Assembly (NCBI GenBank): GCA_024278975.1
Contig: JAJRSD010000024.1
Location: 1 to 64,000, forward strand
Origin: Bacteroidota bacterium
GTDB lineage: Bacteria; Bacteroidota; Bacteroidia; Bacteroidales; Prolixibacteraceae
DNA length: 64,000 nucleotides
Direction of reading: 5' to 3'
The notes beneath the pieces were generated by a model. It saw only the letters and a list, made by a program, of their open reading frames with translations, was not told the origin of the DNA and made no database searches. Position numbers and translations under genes: made by a program. Shown piece after piece: positions 16,553 to 25,587 of this stretch (position 1 is its first letter; each line of letters opens with the position of its first letter).

Positions 16553-19500
16553 GTGTTGCTGCTCGCGATATTTGTGGGGAGCATTTTTGCTATTCAAAAT
16601 AGCGGAGTGCAAACATTTATTACACGCAAAATTACCGAGCAGCTCTCGGATCAATTAAATACCAATATTTTTATTGGAAAGGTTGATATTAATTTCTTTG
16701 ATAAAATAATTTTAAACGATGTTCTTATTGAAGGGCAAAACAGGGACACAATTTTTTACTCAGAATCGATTACTGCAAATATCGACAGTTTAAAAATAAA
16801 AAAACGTAGAGTTATACTTAGCGAACTGACTTTCGATTACAACAAAATTTTTGTTATTCAGGATTCGTTAAATCATTTCAATTTTAGTTTTATTTTCGAT
16901 TCGTTACAAACAAAAAACGAAAGTTCGGCTCTGTGGAAAGTAAATTGCAACCAATTTGGATTTACTAATTCAATAGTTTCTTACAACGATTTATTCACAG
17001 AAAATAATGACGACATTCTTGTTTACGACCTCAATTTAAACATTTCCGATTTTGAAAATTACAAAGATTCTGTTCACTTTAAAATAAATAGTTTAGATTT
17101 TAACGATGGAAAGAGACTGTTTCTCAACGAGTTCTCGGCAAATATTATTGCAACAAACAATTTGGTTGAAGTTGATAAATTAAATTTAAAAAGTAAATAT
17201 TCTGTTATTAATAATTCGAATGCCTTAATTACGCTAAATAATAACAGTGCGAATAAAAATCCGGAGATTGATTTTCATTTAAACAATTCGAAAATAAGTT
17301 TTTTAGAGTTGGCAGAAATTTTTCCCGATTTAAAAGGAATGAATGCGGTAGTAAAATTATCGGGGCGGATTTATGGCGATTTAAACGATTTAAAGGGGAA
17401 AAACATTACACTTAAAACCGGAAAAAACACAAAAGCTGTTCTCGATTTCTACATAAACGATATTACAAACCCCGAATCTATGTATCTGTTTTTCGACCTG
17501 AAACAGTCGCAAACAACATTCTACGATATCTCGAAATTGAAGCTTCCGAAAAAATTTGCTGGCAAAAATTTTGAATTTCCTGATTATTTCTACGATGCGG
17601 GAATACTCAGATACAATGGAAATTTCAGTGGCTTTTTAACAGACTTTGTAACATTTGGTACGCTTGAGAGCGAAATGGGAATAATTACAACCGATGTTTC
17701 GGTAATACCCAACGAAGATGGAATAATGAGATACCGGGGTAATATTTCGACTACAGATTTCGATATCGGAAAACTCATAAACGACTCAATTTTGGGAAAC
17801 GTTACTTTTAAAGGAAAGGTTGACGGGGATTACAACAAAAAAACACAGGCTATTTCGGGCTATTTTAAAGGTGATATTTCGGAAATTAAGATAAAAAAAT
17901 ACCGATATAAAAATATAAAACTGGAGGGACTTCTGTCTGACAAAATGTTTGATGGCTTAATAAGAATAAACGACCCAAACTTGAAATTTGCATTTTTAGG
18001 GCAGTTCGATCTAAATCATGAATTACCAGTTTTCGATTTTGATCTGGAACTAAACAGAGCACTGCCGGGTAACCTGAATTTAAGCAGTAGTTTTCCTGAT
18101 GCCGAAATGTCGTTTAATATGAAAGCTAAATTTATTGGCGACAAATTGGATGACTTAAAAGGCTCGATTGTTTTTAACGACGGAATATACAAAAACCGAA
18201 ACGGACAAATAGAATTTAAAGGTATCGAACTAAAATCAGTTCCCGACGATTCGGTAAAAACCTTAACTCTTACTTCCGATTTTTTCGATATTGAAATTGA
18301 TGGAAAATACCATTTCCAAAGTCTTGTAAATGCTCTTAAAAAAGATATCAGAAAGTTTATACCAGCCATTAAATACGAGGTACAGGAAAATGAGAAACCG
18401 AATATTTTTGATTATCGGTTGTCTGCAAAAAACCTCGATGAACTCACTAAAATTTTTGCTCCAAAAATAAGGTTTGAGACACCCTTTTTGCTTTACGGGA
18501 AAATTGACTCGGAAAACTTAGAATTTCAGCTCGCAGGAAGTATTCCCGGCCTTATATACAAAAATGTTTTTTTCCATAACATTTTTATCAATAATAAAAC
18601 CATCGAAAATATATATTCATCGAAAGTAAGATTCGACGAAATTGAGCATAAAAACGGATATAAACTTTACGGTTTCACAATTGAATCGCTTGTTGCAAAC
18701 GACTCGTTAAACAATAGAATTTATTGGAATAATAATCCTGATTCCACTTCGAGTAGCCTAATAAAAACACAATCCGTTTTTTCTGTTTCCGACACATTGG
18801 AACAACTTACAATTAATACCGAAGGATTTCCTACGGAGATTTATGTTGCAGATACCGTTTGGCATCTCGAACCGTTTACTTCTGTTTTCACCCCCTCATC
18901 AGTTGAAGTTAACAACTTCAGATTATCTAATAATAAACAGAGTTTATCGGTTAATGGAAACATTAACAAACATAAGCCTGACTTAATCTCAATGAATTTT
19001 AATAAAATTGATTTAAGTTATTTAGACAGATATTTAGACAAGGAAGTGTTTATAGCCGGTACTTTAAATGGGTCGATTGGAGTTTCGGGTTTTTATGATA
19101 AACCTGCCGTTTTATCCGATATAACAATTGATAGTTTGAGATACAGAAAACATCTGTTTGGCGATATTTTGCTTTCGAGTACCTGGGATCGTAGAAATGC
19201 GGTAATAAATTCGGTGTTAACAATTACCAATGGTAGCAAGCAAAACTTAATTGCCAAGGGATTTTATAGCCCAGAAACAGATAAATTAGATTATTTGGTA
19301 AATGCTGATAGTTTATCTGTGGGATTTCTGGGAGCTGTAATTCGCGATAACCTTTCAGACTTTCATGGAAATCTTTCGGGAAGTATAAAATTAGGCGGTA
19401 CTCTCGAAAAAATTTCATTAGATGGCGCAGTTATGGCAGCCAATGCCGGATTAACAGTCGATTATCTGCAAGTACACTATAACTTTAGCGATTTGGTTTA

Positions 19501-20893
19501 TTTTAAATCTGACACAATTGAGTTTCAGAATATCACAATTTCAGATAAATATAACAACAAGGGAGAATTGGGGGGAACTTTAGTTCATAAAAATTTTAGT
19601 GAAATGATTTACGATATTACAGTTAAATCACACAAAATATTAGCACTAAATACGACTTCGGTTGACAATGAACAGATATACGGACAAGTTTTTTGCGATG
19701 GTAAATTTACAATCAACGGGAAAGCACGAACCGTTCATTTGAATGGAACTGCAACAACTTTAGAGGGCACCGACCTGAAAATTTCTATGGAGTATGAAAC
19801 GGACGCGAAACAATACGATTTTATAAAATTTGTTACAGCCGAAAAAAGTAAAATCGAAAAGTTCTTTTTTGAAAAAGAAGAAAAAGGAGAATTCACTTTA
19901 AAACTCACTGTTGAAGCTACTCCCGAAGCAAAAGTTCAGCTTGTTTACAACTCACAAATTGGTGATATTATAAAGGCAAATGGCGAAGGAATACTATTAT
20001 TCGAGATTGACAAATATGGAGAAATTTCACTTTCGGGCGATTACTCTGTTGTTGAAGGAGACTACCTGTTTACACTGAAAAATGTATTAAATAAACGATT
20101 TATTATTGAGCAAGGTGGCTCAATTGTTTGGTCGGGCGACCCATACAATGCAATAATAGATTTAACTGCCGTGTACAAATTAAAGGCTGCACTGTACGAT
20201 TTAATGATGGAAAGTTACCTGATTCAGGGCGAAGATATTTACCAACGTATTCCGGTTGAATGTAAAATTTTACTGTCGGAACAACTTACAGATCCTATAA
20301 TTAATTTCGAAATAGATTTTCCGGAGGAAGATGAATCATTAGTTGGAATACTTCAGCAATTTATTAATACCGAGGAGGAGCTGAATAAACAGATTCTGTC
20401 GTTAATTGTGTTAGGTAAGTTTTACACACCCGAGTATCTTCGTGGTCAATACGAATCGCAAAATCCAAACACGATTGGAAACACTGCCAGCGAGCTGTTT
20501 TCGAACCAATTAAGCAACTGGCTTTCGCAAATAAACAGCAACGTTGATGTGGGATTTAACTACCGTCCCGGAAACGATATCACAAACGATGAAATTGAAT
20601 TGGCACTTAGTACACAAATTTTTAACGACCGCGTAATTTTAAACGGAAACATCGGGAACAATGTAAATCCCGAGTCGAGCAACAGTAGCCAAATAGTTGG
20701 AGATTTCGACATAAAAGTGAAATTAGTACCAAGCGGAAAAATAATGTTTAAAGCGTTTAACCGCTCAAACAACGATTTAATTTACGACACAGCTCCTTAT
20801 ACTCAGGGAATTGGATTTTCTTTTAAAGAGGAGTACAATTCATTTAATGAACTATTGAAAAAAATTGGGGCTATTTTTAAAAAGAAAGAGTAG
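16553..20893 (+). CDS. tamB: TamB-like translocation and assembly module protein (DUF490)
   Basis: At least 1446 residues. It has one N-terminal membrane helix, a long region of beta-rich AsmA/TamB repeats and a C-terminal DUF490 domain (about 1050-1446, with GDYSVVEGDYLFTL and GFSFKEEYNSFNELL near the end). TamB proteins bridge inner and outer membranes and are now viewed as phospholipid conduits. The start is unsure: no ATG lies between an in-frame stop at 16457 and the GTG at 16553, yet the basic and hydrophobic residues expected before this point (KKGWKITIIVIV) are encoded upstream. The true start may be a non-ATG codon or the region may hold an error. It is divergent from tsaD. Confidence 0.85.
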   Translation: MLLLAIFVGSIFAIQNSGVQTFITRKITEQLSDQLNTNIFIGKVDINFFDKIILNDVLIEGQNRDTIFYSESITANIDSLKIKKRRVILSELTFDYNKIFVIQDSLNHFNFSFIFDSLQTKNESSALWKVNCNQFGFTNSIVSYNDLFTENNDDILVYDLNLNISDFENYKDSVHFKINSLDFNDGKRLFLNEFSANIIATNNLVEVDKLNLKSKYSVINNSNALITLNNNSANKNPEIDFHLNNSKISFLELAEIFPDLKGMNAVVKLSGRIYGDLNDLKGKNITLKTGKNTKAVLDFYINDITNPESMYLFFDLKQSQTTFYDISKLKLPKKFAGKNFEFPDYFYDAGILRYNGNFSGFLTDFVTFGTLESEMGIITTDVSVIPNEDGIMRYRGNISTTDFDIGKLINDSILGNVTFKGKVDGDYNKKTQAISGYFKGDISEIKIKKYRYKNIKLEGLLSDKMFDGLIRINDPNLKFAFLGQFDLNHELPVFDFDLELNRALPGNLNLSSSFPDAEMSFNMKAKFIGDKLDDLKGSIVFNDGIYKNRNGQIEFKGIELKSVPDDSVKTLTLTSDFFDIEIDGKYHFQSLVNALKKDIRKFIPAIKYEVQENEKPNIFDYRLSAKNLDELTKIFAPKIRFETPFLLYGKIDSENLEFQLAGSIPGLIYKNVFFHNIFINNKTIENIYSSKVRFDEIEHKNGYKLYGFTIESLVANDSLNNRIYWNNNPDSTSSSLIKTQSVFSVSDTLEQLTINTEGFPTEIYVADTVWHLEPFTSVFTPSSVEVNNFRLSNNKQSLSVNGNINKHKPDLISMNFNKIDLSYLDRYLDKEVFIAGTLNGSIGVSGFYDKPAVLSDITIDSLRYRKHLFGDILLSSTWDRRNAVINSVLTITNGSKQNLIAKGFYSPETDKLDYLVNADSLSVGFLGAVIRDNLSDFHGNLSGSIKLGGTLEKISLDGAVMAANAGLTVDYLQVHYNFSDLVYFKSDTIEFQNITISDKYNNKGELGGTLVHKNFSEMIYDITVKSHKILALNTTSVDNEQIYGQVFCDGKFTINGKARTVHLNGTATTLEGTDLKISMEYETDAKQYDFIKFVTAEKSKIEKFFFEKEEKGEFTLKLTVEATPEAKVQLVYNSQIGDIIKANGEGILLFEIDKYGEISLSGDYSVVEGDYLFTLKNVLNKRFIIEQGGSIVWSGDPYNAIIDLTAVYKLKAALYDLMMESYLIQGEDIYQRIPVECKILLSEQLTDPIINFEIDFPEEDESLVGILQQFINTEEELNKQILSLIVLGKFYTPEYLRGQYESQNPNTIGNTASELFSNQLSNWLSQINSNVDVGFNYRPGNDITNDEIELALSTQIFNDRVILNGNIGNNVNPESSNSSQIVGDFDIKVKLVPSGKIMFKAFNRSNNDLIYDTAPYTQGIGFSFKEEYNSFNELLKKIGAIFKKKE

Positions 20894-20929
20894 AAAAAAA
20901 ATCATTCAGTATAAATTGCATTTATAACC

Positions 20930-22084
20930 TCAATATTTATATTCCGTTAATGCTTCCCACATTGCCATTATATTTTCGGGCGGTACTTCAGCCTGAATAT
21001 TGTGAACAGTATTAAACACAAAACCACCACCCGGTGCCAGTGCGTCAATATTTCTTTTTACGTCATCTTTTATTTGCTGAATAGTTCCAGTTGGCAAAAC
21101 ATGCTGCGTGTCGATACCACCACCCCAAAAAGTAATAGAATCGCCAAAATCTTTTTTTAGCTGAACAGGTTCCATTCCGGTTGCAGTAATATGTACCGGA
21201 TTCAAAATATCAACCCCCATTTCTATTAAATCGGGAATTATGGGTCGTACATTTCCACACGAATGAAATATCAGTTTAGAATTCGGTGCTTTTTCTTTTA
21301 TAAAATTTAGTATCCTTACAAAATGCGGTTTGTAATATTCGCGAAATTGTTCGGGGCTGATTAGTTGAGATTGTTGAGTTCCATAGTCGTCGCCTTCGCC
21401 AACAATATCAACAACATCACCTATTTCGTCGAGTAGAGCATCCCAAAACTCAATCTTTAAATCGGCTAGTTTACCAACCAATTTATCAGAATTTACAGGA
21501 ATCATAAATGGGTCGAGCATGGCATTTTCCATTCCTCTAACACGTTGATGCATTTCAAACAACCCGGCACAAAAACCTTTTGTCATCACAATTTTATCCT
21601 GATTTCGGTATTGAATGGCTTTTTCGCGAAGTCCGGCAAACCGCATTTTATTTCGGGCATCGGGCCAGTTATAATCTTCAACAATACTGTTTTTTTCAAA
21701 ATCAATATTTTCCATGGGACTTTTTACCAGCGAAAACCAATATCCGTTTTTCGGAAAATGGTGCGTAAATCCCCACTCGTCGAAATATTCAAAATAATTG
21801 CCGCAATCTTTTAATTTTGAATAAACATCCCAATTATGGCTTGTAAGCGGAAAAATACCTCGTGTATCAACATTTAGTTTATTTAAAATATCGTCTGCCG
21901 GAGTAACAATTTGTTGAATTACATCGGACCAAACCGGTACGTCATTTCTAAAACCTAAATATTTTCGCAAATTCTGGTAGGCAGTATTTGTAATTCCTGT
22001 CCAGGTAATTCCTGCCAAATCATACGGAATTCTGTCGGGCTCTTCGTGGTTTAAAGTTTTTAAAATACGTTCTCTTGAGTTCAT
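20930..22084 (-). CDS. Uroporphyrinogen decarboxylase-family protein (MtaA/URO-D-like)
   Basis: A 384-residue cytoplasmic protein of the URO-D fold. The segment LIFHSCGNVRPIIPDLIEMGVD has the His-x-Cys zinc ligands of corrinoid methyltransferases (MtaA/MtbA type), while the classical haem-pathway residues are not evident. Relatives occur in sugar-catabolism clusters of Bacteroidota, often with Gfo/Idh/MocA enzymes, and may be demethylases or C-C lyases of unknown substrate. It ends the minus-strand pair with the MFS transporter (one-base gap), so both are cotranscribed and act on the same compound. It is not likely to be haem HemE. Confidence 0.78.
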   Translation of the reverse strand: MNSRERILKTLNHEEPDRIPYDLAGITWTGITNTAYQNLRKYLGFRNDVPVWSDVIQQIVTPADDILNKLNVDTRGIFPLTSHNWDVYSKLKDCGNYFEYFDEWGFTHHFPKNGYWFSLVKSPMENIDFEKNSIVEDYNWPDARNKMRFAGLREKAIQYRNQDKIVMTKGFCAGLFEMHQRVRGMENAMLDPFMIPVNSDKLVGKLADLKIEFWDALLDEIGDVVDIVGEGDDYGTQQSQLISPEQFREYYKPHFVRILNFIKEKAPNSKLIFHSCGNVRPIIPDLIEMGVDILNPVHITATGMEPVQLKKDFGDSITFWGGGIDTQHVLPTGTIQQIKDDVKRNIDALAPGGGFVFNTVHNIQAEVPPENIMAMWEALTEYKY

Positions 22085-22085
22085 A

Positions 22086-23363
22086 TTATAGTTTTATAGG
22101 TTTCATTTTTGGAACTAACAAATGAATAACTCCGATACCGATTAAGTAACCAAACGAAGCAACGGCAAATGCAATATTATAACCTTCGGAACCTGACTCG
22201 TTTAAAAGATATCCAACAAATAATGCCATTATCATACCGCCAATTGTGCTAACTGTTGTAGCAAAACCGGTTACAGTTGCCACTACCTGTTTTGGGAAAA
22301 GATCGGAAACTACTGTAAATATATTTGCCGACCACGAACAATGAGCAGCCGCAGCAAGGGCGATAAATGCTACACTTAAAAAAATTGATGAGTAGTAGGG
22401 AACCGTCATAACCGGCAAAACCAACAATGCAGAACCAAGCATCGTAATTTTTCTGGAAAAATTAACCGTTTTACCTTTTTTAATTAATCGCGAAGAGATT
22501 GCACCTCCAATTATTCCACCAAAATCGGCAACTACATAAATTGTTACCAGTGGCAAAGCCAACTCTTTTAAATCTATTCCAAATTTCGAATTCAGGAATT
22601 TTGCTCCCCAGTACAGATAAAACCACCACACCGGATCGGCAAAAAGTTTACCGAGAGCCACCGCCCAGGTTTGCCTGTATTTTAATAGTTTAATCCAGCT
22701 AATATTTATATTTTCAATTTCAGGTTCGCCATCTTCAATAAAATCAATTTCGGCTTGATTAACAAATTTGCTTTGCCTTGGTTTATTGTAAAAAATCAAC
22801 CAAAAAATCAACCAAAAAAAACCGAGCAACCCGGATAAAACAAAAACCCATCGCCACGAACCAAACTGAGCAATTATTAACGGTATAAGCAGCGGAGCCA
22901 TAATTGCTCCAACATTAGACCCACCGTTAAACAAACCCGTTGCAAATGCCCGCTCTTTTTTCGGAAACCACTCGGCAATAGTTTTTACAGCAGCCGGAAA
23001 ATTACCTGCCTCGCTCAAACCCAAACCAACCCGTGCCAGCGCAAAACCAACCCAGTTGCGGGCAGCAGCGTGTAACATGCTGGCAATACTCCACAAAGTT
23101 ACCGAGAGTGCAAAACCCCAGCGTGTTCCCAAACGATCGATTACATATCCTATTAACAGTGTTCCAATTGCGTAGGCAAACTGAAAAGATGCAACTATAT
23201 AACCGTACTGAATTTCTGTCCAGCCAATTTCGGTTTCTAACAGAGGGGCTAAAATTCCCATTAAAAACCTGTCGAAATAATTTACTGTTGTTGCAAAAAA
23301 CAGAAGACCGACAATTGCCCAGCGAAAATTAGTTTTTTTATTCTGAATTGTTTTTCCTGTCAT
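22086..23363 (-). CDS. MFS transporter, hexuronate/ACS-type anion:cation symporter
   Basis: A 425-residue protein with 12 predicted membrane helices. NYFDRFLMGILAPLL near the start, then ARVGLGLSEAGNFPAAVKTI and WFPKKERAFATGLFNGGSN are the signature of the ACS family members ExuT/GarP-type hexuronate and hexarate transporters. Transport is probably proton-coupled uptake of an acidic sugar. It is cotranscribed with the URO-D-like gene and lies 8 bases downstream of the GntR regulator, so all three may form one unit. It is the only importer in the catabolic region. Confidence 0.86.
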   Translation of the reverse strand: MTGKTIQNKKTNFRWAIVGLLFFATTVNYFDRFLMGILAPLLETEIGWTEIQYGYIVASFQFAYAIGTLLIGYVIDRLGTRWGFALSVTLWSIASMLHAAARNWVGFALARVGLGLSEAGNFPAAVKTIAEWFPKKERAFATGLFNGGSNVGAIMAPLLIPLIIAQFGSWRWVFVLSGLLGFFWLIFWLIFYNKPRQSKFVNQAEIDFIEDGEPEIENINISWIKLLKYRQTWAVALGKLFADPVWWFYLYWGAKFLNSKFGIDLKELALPLVTIYVVADFGGIIGGAISSRLIKKGKTVNFSRKITMLGSALLVLPVMTVPYYSSIFLSVAFIALAAAAHCSWSANIFTVVSDLFPKQVVATVTGFATTVSTIGGMIMALFVGYLLNESGSEGYNIAFAVASFGYLIGIGVIHLLVPKMKPIKL

Positions 23364-23371
23364 TTTTGAGT

Positions 23372-24361
23372 TTATAATGAGTTACGTTTTATAAATTCTA
23401 TGGGAATTACTTTTTGAACAGATCTACTATTTTTAATAAAGTCTGCCATTTCGTTTGCAATCTCTAAAAAGTTGCACGAGATAACAGATATTCCATCGCG
23501 AATGACTTGTTTGAGAGGAGTTTCGTTATATGAAATAACCCCAACATCTTTACCTAAAATCCAATTTTGTGATTTACACACATTTAAAAGTCGAATCAAA
23601 TCATTGTCATCGATAATCAGATAGGCTTCGTCTTTTTCTATTTCTACATCTTTTAATGAATTATAAATGCTATACGGAACACTAAACTCTTTACAGTATT
23701 TTATAAACCCCATTTTTAATGTCGGAGAATGGCCGCTTTTTTCAGGAAAGCTCAAATTAATTTTTTTATATTTCGAGATATTGCTGTTTGCCGAACAAAG
23801 TGCATTGTATGTTCCAGCAAAAAAATCCTGAATAACAGCATTGTAAATACTGTTTAAATAATCGTTTCGCGAAATAATTAATACTTTATGTGCCGGAATA
23901 CGACCAATAATATTTTTTATACGCGAGTTGTTAAACGATGATATTATAAAAAGGTCGTAATCGTTAACATTGCGATTAATAATAAGCTCAAGAACTTTAA
24001 TATTGTAGTGATGAAAATATATTTCAACTTCACAAAAACTATTAACTTTTTCTCGAAATTCATTGTAAAGAGTCTCCCAATATCCATCGAAACTATGTAC
24101 AATTATAACTACCCTCAATTTAATATTTGGTCTTTTACTAATAACCAAATATCCTATTTTGGGTCGAGATTCAATTACACCTTGCTTTTTAAGTTTATCG
24201 TAAGCTCTTACAACCGTTTTTCGGGCAACGCCAAATTTCAAGGCTGTTGCGTTAATGCTGGGAATTATATTTCCAATTTTAATATTTCCATCACGTACCG
24301 ATTCTGTTATAAATGCGACAATACGTTCTGATTTAGATATCGATTCCAGCTCCTGATTCAT
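23372..24361 (-). CDS. GntR-family transcriptional regulator with sugar-binding domain
   Basis: A 329-residue protein. Residues 1-75 form a GntR winged helix (ISKSERIVAFI, then GNIIPSINATALKFGVARKTVVRAYDKLKKQGVI). The rest has alternating helices and strands like a LacI-type periplasmic-binding fold rather than the usual FadR or UTRA domain; similar GntR-PBP hybrids control sugar use in Bacteroidota. It precedes and probably governs the MFS and URO-D-like genes. A perfect 18-bp palindrome lies 63 bases upstream of its start and is a candidate operator. Confidence 0.85.
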   Translation of the reverse strand: MNQELESISKSERIVAFITESVRDGNIKIGNIIPSINATALKFGVARKTVVRAYDKLKKQGVIESRPKIGYLVISKRPNIKLRVVIIVHSFDGYWETLYNEFREKVNSFCEVEIYFHHYNIKVLELIINRNVNDYDLFIISSFNNSRIKNIIGRIPAHKVLIISRNDYLNSIYNAVIQDFFAGTYNALCSANSNISKYKKINLSFPEKSGHSPTLKMGFIKYCKEFSVPYSIYNSLKDVEIEKDEAYLIIDDNDLIRLLNVCKSQNWILGKDVGVISYNETPLKQVIRDGISVISCNFLEIANEMADFIKNSRSVQKVIPIEFIKRNSL

Positions 24362-24423
24362 ATTTATAATTGGTTTATAATGAAATAAGGCTATGCTACA
24401 AAAATAAATCTGTGATACCTTAT

Positions 24424-24441
24424 ATTACTTTATAAAGTAAT
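24424..24441. promoter_or_regulatory. Perfect 18-bp palindrome, candidate GntR operator
   Basis: ATTACTTTATAAAGTAAT is an exact palindrome between the divergent gntR and E2-like genes, suited to a dimeric repressor. AT-rich sequence context raises the chance of a random palindrome, so the call is moderate. Confidence 0.45.
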
Positions 24442-24605
24442 GTAATAATGGACATTAAAGCAAGTGTAACAATCAATTTATATCTAATCCAAACAACAAT
24501 TATCTTATGAATAAAAGAAATCTCCTAAAAAAGTTACATTTGTCAGCACAAATTTATATTTCTAAATAAATAGAAATATTTTTTTATAATTTATAAGATA
24601 GTACA

Positions 24606-25415
24606 ATGAGTTCACAGGAAAAATTAAATACTAATTGGCGAAAAGTTGCATCTGCAATGTACCGTAAACCCACCGACAGTAAAATATATGGAACCGTGGA
24701 GTTAGATGTAACAGAAATAGAAAAATATATTTCGAAGAAGCGTAAAGAAGGTGTAAAAACTACAATTACGTATTTGATGACATTAATTTTAGGACGTGCC
24801 ATACGACAAGATGTTATGGAGTTAAACTCATTTGTAAGACGTGGAAAAATCAGGCAGCGCGACCAGGTTGATGCAACTGTGAGTGTTTTACTAAAAGGCG
24901 GACAGATGGGTTCTGTTAAAGTTGAAAATGCTGACAAACTAACAACTGAAGAGATATCAAGTAAAATTGGAAAGGAAATTGCCGAATCGAGAAAAGGCAA
25001 TGAGAATGAAGATATGCAATCAAAAAACATGCTCTCTTCTTTGCCCTGGCCAATTAGAAACTGGGTATTCCATCTTTACCGAACACTAACTATTAAATGG
25101 GGTGTTTCGATGCCGGGTATAGGTTTAGATCCCAATAGTTTTGGCTCGTTTATGGTTTCTAATATTGGTAGTGTTGGGTTAGATACTGGTTACGGCTCTT
25201 TACTTCCCTCTTCAAACATTTCGTTCGTAATGGTTTTGGGAACAATAAATAAAAAGCCTGTTGTTATAAACGATGAAGTAGTTATCCGCAAAATTATGGC
25301 AATATCTGCAACACTCGATCACCGTGTTGTTGATGGTTCGCACGGGGGAAGAATGTTCCGATTAATTAAACATTTTATGAAAAACCCTGAATTATTAGAT
25401 CTGCCACCAAAATAA
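24606..25415 (+). CDS. Stand-alone 2-oxoacid dehydrogenase E2 catalytic-domain acyltransferase
   Basis: A 269-residue protein consisting only of the catalytic (CAT-like) domain. The active-site motif DHRVVDGSHG contains the His and Asp of the E2/chloramphenicol acetyltransferase family. There is no lipoyl domain and no E1-binding domain, so it cannot serve a dehydrogenase complex in the usual way. The SNIGSVGLDTGYGSLLP block is also found in such stand-alone proteins. It is probably an acyltransferase on an unknown acceptor. It is divergent from gntR and precedes the lacI-type gene. Confidence 0.72.
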   Translation: MSSQEKLNTNWRKVASAMYRKPTDSKIYGTVELDVTEIEKYISKKRKEGVKTTITYLMTLILGRAIRQDVMELNSFVRRGKIRQRDQVDATVSVLLKGGQMGSVKVENADKLTTEEISSKIGKEIAESRKGNENEDMQSKNMLSSLPWPIRNWVFHLYRTLTIKWGVSMPGIGLDPNSFGSFMVSNIGSVGLDTGYGSLLPSSNISFVMVLGTINKKPVVINDEVVIRKIMAISATLDHRVVDGSHGGRMFRLIKHFMKNPELLDLPPK

Positions 25416-25488
25416 TTTCCACACATTATCATTGAACTTTAAAATCACTTTTTGCCCTCATTAACATTATATACGTTCTATAAATTTA

Positions 25489-25510
25489 TTTCCGTGTACG
25501 AACACGGAAA
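25489..25510. promoter_or_regulatory. LacI-type operator palindrome
   Basis: Arms TTTCCGTGT and ACACGGAAA separated by ACGA form a 22-bp inverted repeat with perfect 9-bp arms. It sits directly before a -7 box (25525) and about 78 bases before the lacI-type gene, where bound repressor would block the promoter. A LacI-family protein acting on this site is inferred. Confidence 0.6.
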
Positions 25511-25524
25511 ATGAAATTTTTCTA

Positions 25525-25532
25525 TATATTTG
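25525..25532 (+). promoter_or_regulatory. -7 promoter box of the lacI-type operon
   Basis: TATATTTG fits TAnnTTTG. The -33 region overlaps the operator palindrome at 25489-25510, so repression by occlusion is likely. Confidence 0.5.
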
Positions 25533-25587
25533 CATCTCATATTTTTCAACTAATTGCTTATATACTTATAATCAGAATATTATCGAA

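Noticed and set aside
20930-22084. Haem-pathway HemE
   Set aside because: It has the URO-D fold, but the HxC zinc pattern and the sugar-gene neighbourhood point to the MtaA-like group.
24584-25030. Minus-strand 148-codon ORF opposite the E2-like gene
   Set aside because: It is a shadow frame of a well-supported gene, with a serine-rich composition typical of antisense reading.
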